DNA of 47,150 nt, from positions 1 to 47,150 of the forward strand of contig NZ_JAUSOO010000062.1 of NCBI RefSeq assembly GCF_030656115.1, in the 5' to 3' direction. This document shows, one piece after another, positions 41,367-47,150 of this stretch. Within the stretch, counting starts at the first letter, position 1; each line of letters begins with the position of its first letter. Below the pieces are notes generated by a model. That model worked only from the letters and a program-made list of their open reading frames with translations. It was not told the DNA's origin and did not search any database. This stretch comes from Hydrogenophaga sp. (lineage in GTDB: Bacteria; Pseudomonadota; Gammaproteobacteria; Burkholderiales; Burkholderiaceae_C). The translations under genes were made by a program, and so were the position numbers.

Positions 41367-42347
41367 ATGCTGCACCGCCGCCACCTCATCACGTCCATCG
41401 CCTTGAGCGCGTCTGCGTTGGCACTGCCTGCGGTGAGTCTGGCGCAGCCCGCGGCCACCACACGTATCGTGGTGCCCTTCGCGGCGGGTGGCCCGATTGA
41501 CGTGACGGCACGCATTCTGGCCGAAGCGGTCAAGGGAACGCTCGGCACCGTGATCATTGACAACCGCCCCGGTGCGGGCGGCAACATTGGCGTGAGCGCC
41601 GCAGCCAAGGCCGCGCCCGACGGCTTGACGCTGGGTATTGCCACCACCGCGTCGCACGGCATCAACCCGTGGCTGTTCAGCAAACTGCCCTACGACCCAG
41701 CCAAAGATTTCTCGGCGGTCACGCAAATGCTGCGGGTGCCCAACGTGCTGGTGATGAATGCCGATGCGGCACAACGGCTGAACATCAACAGCCTGACCGA
41801 CCTGATTGCCTACGCCAAGGCCAACCCTGGAAAGCTCAACTACGGCTCGGGTGGCAATGGCAGCGCGGGCCACCTCGCGGGTGAAATGTTCAAGAACCAG
41901 GCGAGAATTTTTGCGCTGCACATTCCGTACAACGGCGGCAACCCAGCACAGCTGGGTCTGCTGTCGGGTCAGGTCGATTTCAACTTTGACAACCTGGCCA
42001 CCGCTGCACCCAACATCCGATCGGGCAAGCTGAAGCCATTGGCGGTCACCACCGCGCAGCGCGTTGCGGCCATGCCCGAAGTGCCACCCGTTGCAGACAC
42101 CCTGCCCGGTTTTGAAATTGACACCTGGTGGGGCCTGGTGGTACCAGCCGGCACGCCGGCCGACACCGTGCGCAAGCTCAATGCGGCTTTCACCGAGGCC
42201 TTGCGCTCGCCCGAGGTAAAGACCCGCTTCGCTGCCCTGATGGCCGAACCAGCTCCGAGCACACCGGAGCAGTTTGAAGCGTTCATGGCGCGTGAACGCA
42301 GCAAGTACGAACGGATGGTCAAAATCAGCGGCGCGAAGGTCGACTGA
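41367..42347 (+). CDS. Bug-family (TctC) periplasmic solute-binding protein
   Basis: 326 residues with a twin-arginine-like/Sec signal (MLHRRHLITSIALSASALAL) and the TctC domain: TRIVVPFAAGGPIDVTARIL, NRPGAGGNIG and a TWWGLVVPAGTPADTVRKL segment. It captures a carboxylate or similar ligand for a tripartite tricarboxylate transporter; no membrane subunit lies nearby, as usual for the expanded Bug family of Burkholderiales. GGAGA precedes the start. A hairpin follows its end. Confidence 0.92.
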   Translation: MLHRRHLITSIALSASALALPAVSLAQPAATTRIVVPFAAGGPIDVTARILAEAVKGTLGTVIIDNRPGAGGNIGVSAAAKAAPDGLTLGIATTASHGINPWLFSKLPYDPAKDFSAVTQMLRVPNVLVMNADAAQRLNINSLTDLIAYAKANPGKLNYGSGGNGSAGHLAGEMFKNQARIFALHIPYNGGNPAQLGLLSGQVDFNFDNLATAAPNIRSGKLKPLAVTTAQRVAAMPEVPPVADTLPGFEIDTWWGLVVPAGTPADTVRKLNAAFTEALRSPEVKTRFAALMAEPAPSTPEQFEAFMARERSKYERMVKISGAKVD

Positions 42348-42371
42348 CGCGCTGACCAAAAACCCCAAACA

Positions 42372-42398
42372 ACAACAGCACCTCCAAGGTGCCGTTGT
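42372..42398. terminator. Hairpin between convergent genes
   Basis: ACAACAGCACCT pairs with AGGTGCCGTTGT (one mismatch) around a CCA loop, in the 84-base gap between the Bug and SCO genes. It is a probable bidirectional terminator, followed by CGTTT on the plus strand. Confidence 0.6.
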
Positions 42399-42431
42399 CG
42401 TTTAAAGCTGGGCTTTTGTTTCGGCCGGACG

Positions 42432-43031
42432 TTACTCGTTCAGCAGGCGCTTCACGTCATCGGCCAACGCCTGCGCACCGCTGCCGTAGCGGTGGTACAG
42501 GCGCACACGGCCTTTGGCATCGTACACGTAGCTGCCCGCCGAGTGGTCCATGGTGTAGCTCGTGGGGGTGCTGCCAGGCACTTTTTTGTAGTAGATGCGG
42601 TAGCTCTTGGCCAGCGCGGGCAAGGCATCGGGGGCCGCGTACAGGGCCAGAAAACTCGGGTCAAAGTTGGCCATGTACTCCTTCATGATCTCGGGCGTGT
42701 CGCGCTCGGGATCGATGCTGACGAACAGGCCCTGCAACCGCTCGCCGTCAGCACCCAGCAAACGCCGGGCCTCGGCCAGCTCGCCCAGCGACGTGGGGCA
42801 CACGTCGGGGCACTGGGTGAAGCCAAAAAAAATCACCACCGCCTTGCCCTGAAAGTCGGCCAGCGTGCGTGGTTGCCCGTTGTGGTCGGTCAACGAGAAC
42901 CCGGTGGCGTAGTCGGCACCGGTGATGTCGATGCCCGTGAACGCCGGTTTGTTTTCACCGCAGGCGGCCAGAGCCAAGGCCGAGGCACCCAAAACCAGGG
43001 CGTGGCGGCGATTCAGGTAAGTCGAGGGCAT
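42432..43031 (-). CDS. SCO1/SenC-type copper chaperone lipoprotein
   Basis: 199 residues with a lipobox LALAAC (Cys24) and a thioredoxin fold. Copper ligands are Cys74 and Cys78 (CPDVCP) and distal His163 (TMDHSAG). It delivers copper to the CuA or CuB site of cytochrome c oxidase. It lies 95 bases after cyoE on the same strand, in the oxidase assembly block, where a second SCO-like protein is also present. Confidence 0.93.
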   Translation of the reverse strand: MPSTYLNRRHALVLGASALALAACGENKPAFTGIDITGADYATGFSLTDHNGQPRTLADFQGKAVVIFFGFTQCPDVCPTSLGELAEARRLLGADGERLQGLFVSIDPERDTPEIMKEYMANFDPSFLALYAAPDALPALAKSYRIYYKKVPGSTPTSYTMDHSAGSYVYDAKGRVRLYHRYGSGAQALADDVKRLLNE

Positions 43032-43126
43032 GTCGTGTATTACGGGCTGAGATGAAAAACCTCGCTGCGGGCCGCAAGTCTGGTCAGGGTTATTCCCTGT
43101 GGTGGCTCGCCCTGTCACCGGGGTGG

Positions 43127-44032
43127 TCATAGATAATGATCGACCAGCAGTGCCGCGAACAGCAGCGACAAATGGATCAGGGAGAAGCGGAAGGTTTTGC
43201 GCGCCAGCGCATCGGAGTAGTCGCGCCACAGCACGTAGGCGTAACCGGTGAAGCCTATGCTCAAGGCCACCGCTACGGCAAGGTAAAACCAGCCGCTCAT
43301 GCGCATCACAAAGGGCATGAGGCAAGCTGCAAACAGCACCAAAGTGTAGAGAAAAATCTGCAAGCGGGTGAATTCAGAGCCGTGCGTGACCGGCAGCATG
43401 GGCAGGCCGGACTTGCGATAGTCTTCCACCCGGTACAGCGCCAGTGCCCAGAAGTGCGGCGGCGTCCAAAGAAAAATGATCAGGAAAAGAATCAGCGCTT
43501 CCGGCGACACGACACCGGTCATGGCCGCCCAGCCCAGCACAGGCGGCATGGCACCAGAGGCCCCGCCAATGACGATGTTTTGCGGTGTCAAGGGCTTCAG
43601 AATCACGGTGTAGATCACCGCGTAACCCACAAAGGTGGCAAAGGTCAGCCACATCGTGAGCGGGTTGACCCAGAAGTAAAGAATGCCCGACCCCAGCGCA
43701 CACAGCCCGGCTGAAAACGTGAGCGTCTTGAGGTTGGACAGCTCGCCTTTGGCGGTGGGGCGCCAGGCGGTGCGCTTCATCTTGGCGTCAATTTGCTGTT
43801 CGACCACACAGTTGAAAGCAGCGGCCGCCCCCGCCACCAGCCAGATGCCCAGCGATGCGATGGCAGCCAGCCGCACCTGCGCCCAGGTGGGCAAGCCCGG
43901 AACGGCCAGCACCATACCGATCAGCGCACAAAACACGATGAGCTGGATCACGCGCGGCTTGGTGAGCGCATAGAACTGCCGCCAGGCAGATGGCAAGGCA
44001 ACGGCAGTGGGGTTGGAAGACGCGGTGCTCAT
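43127..44032 (-). CDS. cyoE: Protoheme IX farnesyltransferase (heme O synthase)
   Basis: A 301-residue integral membrane prenyltransferase adding the farnesyl tail to heme b. The diphosphate/Mg motif N-x3-E-x3-D is at Asn74, Glu78 and Asp82 (NCVVEQQID), followed by the DAKMKRT basic segment, and a second conserved loop is [15 protein letters not shown]. The start codon overlaps the ctaA stop (TGATG). The product passes to heme A synthase encoded just upstream. It is also named ctaB. Confidence 0.95.
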   Translation of the reverse strand: MSTASSNPTAVALPSAWRQFYALTKPRVIQLIVFCALIGMVLAVPGLPTWAQVRLAAIASLGIWLVAGAAAAFNCVVEQQIDAKMKRTAWRPTAKGELSNLKTLTFSAGLCALGSGILYFWVNPLTMWLTFATFVGYAVIYTVILKPLTPQNIVIGGASGAMPPVLGWAAMTGVVSPEALILFLIIFLWTPPHFWALALYRVEDYRKSGLPMLPVTHGSEFTRLQIFLYTLVLFAACLMPFVMRMSGWFYLAVAVALSIGFTGYAYVLWRDYSDALARKTFRFSLIHLSLLFAALLVDHYL

Positions 44033-45183
44033 CAGATCGGTCGAGAGGTGGTGAATGCAGTGGCATCCACAGGTTCATGGGCGGTGCGGGTACTGAAAAT
44101 GGCGCTGGTCATGACCACCACGAGCGCGGCCGCGCCTCCCGTGTGCCCTACGGCGGCCAGCAACGGCCAGTCGAGCACCACATTGGTCAAACCGCTGGCA
44201 AACTGCCACAGGGCCAAGCCGACCAGCCAGCGTGCGGTGGGCCGCAGGGCGACCACCGACCACAAGCGCCAGACCAGCCAGAACAAGGCGGTAAACACCA
44301 CCCAAGCACTGAGCCGGTGCACATAATGGATGGCAGTCAGGGCCGGGAAGGCAATGGCTTCACCGGCCCGGTTTTGGCCCAGCTCGCGCCACAACGAGAA
44401 CCCGTGCTGAAAGTCCATGTCCGGCCACCAACTGCCCTGGCACATAGGGAAGTCGCTGCAGGCGAGCACTGCATAGTTGGTGCTCACCCATCCACCGAGT
44501 GCAATCTGAATCCACAACAAACCGTACACCAGACCCAGAGCGAGCCGGGTGTTGGCGTGCAAGGGTATGGGTGGTGGACCACCTGGGGCGGCCAGTGCGT
44601 AGCCCGTGGCCTGCGCGCGCAGCAGCGCCAGCAGCGCCATGCCACCCAGCAAATGCAGGGTGACAATGGCGGGAAACAGTTTCATGGTCACCGTGAGTGC
44701 ACCGAAAGCGCCTTGCAGGCACACCCAGATCAGCGTGACCAACGGCCAGACATACGACACCGAGAGTTTGCGGCGCTCGACCCAGCTGACGCTGGCCAAC
44801 ACCAGAATCAACACCCCCACCGCCGTGGCCAGGTAGCGGTGGATCATCTCGATCCAGGCCTTGGAAAACGTCACCGGTCCCGTGGGCATGGCTTCCTGTG
44901 CAGCAGCAATGGCGCTGCTGGCGCCAACCGGACTGGCACTGCCATAGCAGCCAGGCCAGTCAGGGCATCCCAAGCCGGAGTCGGTGAGCCGGGTGAAGGC
45001 TCCAAACAACACGAGGTCGAAAGTCAGAAACAACGTCACCAGGGTCAGCATGCGCAGGCGCTGAGCCGGCGGCGCGTGGCGGTTGCGCACCCACACCCAG
45101 GCCAGCGGGCCCAGGGCCATCACCACCCCCAGCAACATCAGCCGCGCGATGGGCGCGAAATCGTACAAGGCTTGTGTTTCCAT
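44032..45183 (-). CDS. ctaA: Heme A synthase (COX15/CtaA)
   Basis: A 383-residue membrane protein with about eight helices, converting heme O to heme A. A conserved cysteine pair is at 73/79 (GCPDWPGC) and a second in ACSDFPMC. Heme-ligand histidines are in [23 protein letters not shown] and VGHTGGA. The ATG at 45183 is used; a GTG at 45204 would add seven residues. It overlaps cyoE by one base. A 129-base gap precedes it, holding a short open frame (45185-45265). Confidence 0.93.
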   Translation of the reverse strand: METQALYDFAPIARLMLLGVVMALGPLAWVWVRNRHAPPAQRLRMLTLVTLFLTFDLVLFGAFTRLTDSGLGCPDWPGCYGSASPVGASSAIAAAQEAMPTGPVTFSKAWIEMIHRYLATAVGVLILVLASVSWVERRKLSVSYVWPLVTLIWVCLQGAFGALTVTMKLFPAIVTLHLLGGMALLALLRAQATGYALAAPGGPPPIPLHANTRLALGLVYGLLWIQIALGGWVSTNYAVLACSDFPMCQGSWWPDMDFQHGFSLWRELGQNRAGEAIAFPALTAIHYVHRLSAWVVFTALFWLVWRLWSVVALRPTARWLVGLALWQFASGLTNVVLDWPLLAAVGHTGGAAALVVVMTSAIFSTRTAHEPVDATAFTTSRPI

Positions 45184-45312
45184 GTCAGTGGCGCCCGGCC
45201 GCACGGGGGCACTGACGCACCTCCTTGGTGGGCAGCGAAAGAAGTGAGCGAGTGGCTTGTTTCATCCTAGGAACCTGCGCAGCGCTGTGCGCGTGGAGTG
45301 CTGGTGACCCCA

Positions 45313-45984
45313 TCACCGGCCTGCCTTGTCCCAGAACGCCGAAGCACGCAACAACCGGTCGAGGTCGCGCTTGGCCTGTTTGGCATCCAGATTGGCCGGG
45401 AAGCGCATCATCCAGTTCCCAAGCGGGTCCACCACATAGAGGTGGTCCTCCAGCCGTTGCCCGGGTGCGGGCTCCAGCCAGGTGGCCAGCTGCGCGGCAT
45501 CGACCTGCAGCACGACCGCAGGCGCGGTGGCCTGCTGCAGCGCTTCGGTCAACGGCGCCGCGCCTGTGCGCAACCACACCCAGTCAAGCCGGTCCTTTTC
45601 TTTGCCCAGAGTTTCTCGCAACTGCCGCTGCAAGTACAAGTGTTCCTGGCATGCAGCGTCGCATGCGCTGTCGGCCACGCTGATGAGCAACCACTGGTCT
45701 TTGAGCTGCGCAAGCGGCACGGATTGACCTTGTGTATCGATGCCCGTGAAAGCCGGCAACGGGCGCTGGGGATTGACCAATTCACCATAATTGCGCCGTC
45801 CCTCTGGGCGCACCACGTAATACATGAAGTAGGAAGCCACCACGGGGGCCGCACTGACCAGCAGCAAAGCGAGCATTTTCCAGCGCCCGGCGCGGGTGCT
45901 GGCTGCGGAACGCGCACTGCTCTGATCCAGCTGGGGCAGGCTGTGCACGGTCATCGTCAAGGGTTCATCGGGCGTCTGGGCCAT
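45313..45984 (-). CDS. Membrane-anchored SCO-like thioredoxin-fold protein
   Basis: 223 residues with a membrane helix at about 36-57 and a periplasmic domain. By its place in the oxidase assembly block it is usually called hypothetical. I see a SCO-like pattern: Cys108 and Cys112 (SACDAACQ, a CxxxC) and a later His181 (EDHLYVVDPLGNW), paralleling CPDVCP and the distal His of the true SCO protein. A copper-handling or thiol-redox role in CuA assembly is therefore possible but unproven. The start at 45984 overlaps the SURF1 end by 20 bases; ATG 45954 is an alternative. Confidence 0.75.
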   Translation of the reverse strand: MAQTPDEPLTMTVHSLPQLDQSSARSAASTRAGRWKMLALLLVSAAPVVASYFMYYVVRPEGRRNYGELVNPQRPLPAFTGIDTQGQSVPLAQLKDQWLLISVADSACDAACQEHLYLQRQLRETLGKEKDRLDWVWLRTGAAPLTEALQQATAPAVVLQVDAAQLATWLEPAPGQRLEDHLYVVDPLGNWMMRFPANLDAKQAKRDLDRLLRASAFWDKAGR

Positions 45985-46705
45985 GGAGGGTGCGCTTTCG
46001 GCGGGGAGAGATGAATTGGAACCAGACATACAAAATGCCTGCGAGGGCACACAAACCAAACCACTGAAACGCATAACCGTGGTGTTTGTGCACGCCTTCG
46101 GTGATGCGGGGCCAGTTGCGCTGCAGTCCATCGGTTGGATCGCCGGTTTGCAGAACGGAAAAATCCAGCAGGGCAAGCCCCGTTTCCTGCGACAACTCAG
46201 CGACGTCGATATTTTGCCGGATCGGCCCGGCACCTGCCGCGCCGAGTTCAAAAAGCTTGCCTGGCGCTGGGGCCAAGCGTCCTTCGACGTAAACCAAACC
46301 TTCAGGGGTTTCAACCGCCGGCACACGGCTGCGGTCGGTGAAGTCGCGTGGCACCCAGCCACGCTGGATCAAGATGACCCGATCACTCCCCGATAGCCGC
46401 AGCGGCGTGACCAAAAAGAAACCCACCCGACCGTCCATCTGGCGGTTATCCAAGAAGACGTTGGCCTCTGCAACCCATTGGCCTTGGAGCTGTACCGCGC
46501 GGTGCAGACCGGCTTTCGGGTCCCCCGCTTCCAGCAGGTCGCGCTCGGTCCAGGGAGGCAATTCACTGCGCTGATTCACCTGGCTCTGCAGCGCCTGCTT
46601 TTGCGATGCCCGCCCCAGCTGCCACACACCCAACGATGCGGTCATGGCCATGGTGAGTGCGGTGGCCAGGGTGACCACCCAGAAACGACCGGATCGGGAA
46701 CTCAT
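45965..46705 (-). CDS. SURF1 cytochrome oxidase assembly protein
   Basis: A 246-residue inner-membrane protein with an N-terminal helix (FWVVTLATALTMAMTASLGVW) and a C-terminal helix (FQWFGLCALAGILYVWFQF) flanking a periplasmic domain. SURF1 motifs are LGVWQLGRA, VILIQRGWVP and the final HHGYAFQWFGL. It aids heme a insertion into subunit I of cytochrome c oxidase. It overlaps the next minus-strand gene. Divergent from the DUF2909 gene by 45 bases. Confidence 0.93.
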   Translation of the reverse strand: MSSRSGRFWVVTLATALTMAMTASLGVWQLGRASQKQALQSQVNQRSELPPWTERDLLEAGDPKAGLHRAVQLQGQWVAEANVFLDNRQMDGRVGFFLVTPLRLSGSDRVILIQRGWVPRDFTDRSRVPAVETPEGLVYVEGRLAPAPGKLFELGAAGAGPIRQNIDVAELSQETGLALLDFSVLQTGDPTDGLQRNWPRITEGVHKHHGYAFQWFGLCALAGILYVWFQFISPRRKRTLHGPDAR

Positions 46706-46750
46706 GCCCTTGCTCCCATGCCCGTCAGAAAGAACCCGATAATCTGACGC

Positions 46751-46990
46751 ATGAAATACCTTGTCATTGCCGCGTTCATCGCCATTCTCGGCAGCCTTGG
46801 CGCTGCATTGCTTTTCATGATGCGTGGAGGCACAGCAAACCCGGCAGACAGCGAGGCATCGCCTCGCAAGAACCACATGGCGCGGGCACTGGCGTTTCGG
46901 GTTGGGTTTTCCATCCTGCTCTTTGTGGTGGTGTTGGTCAGTTATTGGATGGGCTGGATCCAACCCACGGGCGTGCCCATGCAGCCCTGA
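46751..46990 (+). CDS. Twin-transmembrane protein (DUF2909)
   Basis: 79 residues with two membrane helices (about 3-24 and 47-67) joined by a polar loop (NPADSEASPRKNHM). This DUF2909 type is a regular companion of cytochrome oxidase genes in Burkholderiales; the function is unknown. It is divergent from SURF1, and the region after it is not the oxidase subunit gene one might expect. Confidence 0.82.
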   Translation: MKYLVIAAFIAILGSLGAALLFMMRGGTANPADSEASPRKNHMARALAFRVGFSILLFVVVLVSYWMGWIQPTGVPMQP

Positions 46991-47099
46991 CGTGGTATCC
47001 AGACTCTTTCAATCGGCATAGGGGGCAGCCATTATCGGCTGCACCCCTGCCACACCACCCGGCATGCGGGTCCGCACCGGGCGGTTCGAGAGCTTGAGG

Positions 47100-47150
47100 T
47101 CATGACAGCCTGGGCACGCCCAGCCGGTCAAAGTACGCAAGGGTCAACAC
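47100..47150 (-). CDS. 3' end of an unidentified gene (cut by window edge)
   Basis: Sixteen codons (VLTLAYFDRLGVPRLS) and a TGA at 47100-47102 on the minus strand run to the window edge. The tail does not resemble the end of cytochrome oxidase subunit III. An IS or intron protein is possible but unproven. Confidence 0.3.
   Translation of the reverse strand: MLTLAYFDRLGVPRLS

Noticed and set aside
45185..45265. 26-codon minus-strand ORF (MKQATRSLLSLPTKEVRQCP...) ending just before ctaA
   Set aside because: Possible leader peptide, but there is no ribosome site for it and no recognisable attenuator structure.
47060..47095. Resemblance of GGCATGCGGGTCCGCACC to a group II intron domain V
   Set aside because: The catalytic AGC triad and the usual stem geometry are missing, so an intron cannot be claimed.
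1..47150. CRISPR arrays, rRNA genes, integrase or phage gene blocks
   Set aside because: No spaced direct repeats, rRNA motifs or integrase signatures were seen; the lambda-lysozyme-like gene is membrane-anchored and isolated, so it is not evidence for a prophage.

Overview
The window looks like chromosomal DNA of a high-GC betaproteobacterium of the order Burkholderiales, most probably family Comamonadaceae (Hydrogenophaga/Acidovorax-like). This rests on the gene families and their order (heme A/O synthases with SURF1, SCO and a DUF2909 twin-membrane protein; a Bug-type solute-binding protein; DUF3034, DUF3501 and DUF1161 proteins), on heavy use of GC-ending codons, and on several copies of a G/C-rich palindromic intergenic repeat that I associate with this family. 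No database search was possible, so the taxon is an inference.

Layout. 1-655: a less GC-rich edge with an incomplete gene end and an unrecognised gene whose start is in doubt. 656-1048: non-coding, with a heptanucleotide tandem repeat. 1049-12318: an acyl-CoA synthetase, a kinase/P-loop fusion, a small secreted protein, a two-component system, an FMN-dependent hydroxy-acid oxidase followed by an orphan anti-sigma-like protein, a SIMPL protein, a Y-family polymerase (dinB) and a dienoyl-CoA-isomerase-like crotonase. A 153-bp near-perfect palindrome separates this from a minus-strand pair, PPi-type phosphofructokinase plus DUF1161. 14247-16027: a tspO remnant, a histone-deacetylase-like amidohydrolase and a shortened DUF3455 lipoprotein. 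16306-20031: five co-directional genes (DUF3034 outer-membrane protein, exported truncated hemoglobin, exported cupredoxin, ECF sigma factor, RskA-like anti-sigma factor), the strongest candidate here for an uncharacterised envelope or redox response.

20197-24386: queF, a frameshifted alpha/beta hydrolase, a 2OG-Fe(II) oxygenase, and yaaA and truC whose start codons overlap on opposite strands. 24507-28415: an SOS-like mutagenesis region. On the minus strand run a LexA-like S24 repressor, a 44-residue ORF, a VOC protein, a small zinc-ribbon protein, UmuD and UmuC. Divergent from the repressor is a small zinc-ribbon/membrane protein behind an AT-rich spacer with operator-like palindromes. 28464-31051: rubrerythrin, a GlpC/HdrD-like Fe-S protein and DUF3501. 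31402-42347: valS, a degenerate 2-hydroxyacid dehydrogenase, a TusA-like protein, a NUDIX hydrolase, cysM, tRNA-Leu(CAA) with a strong terminator, a lambda-lysozyme-like protein, a Ca/Na exchanger, an SDR, a 2Fe-2S flavin reductase and a Bug protein. 42432-46990: a cytochrome oxidase assembly block (SCO, cyoE, ctaA, a second SCO-like protein, SURF1, DUF2909). The right edge carries an unrelated ORF tail where cytochrome oxidase structural genes might have been expected.

Two Y-family DNA polymerases (dinB and umuC) lie in the same 16 kb. Several pairs overlap by 1-4 bases (pfp/DUF1161, hydrolase/queF, zinc-ribbon/umuD, ctaA/cyoE), which suggests translational coupling. Clear damage is limited to the tspO remnant, the frameshifted hydrolase, the truncated DUF3455 gene and possibly the first gene.
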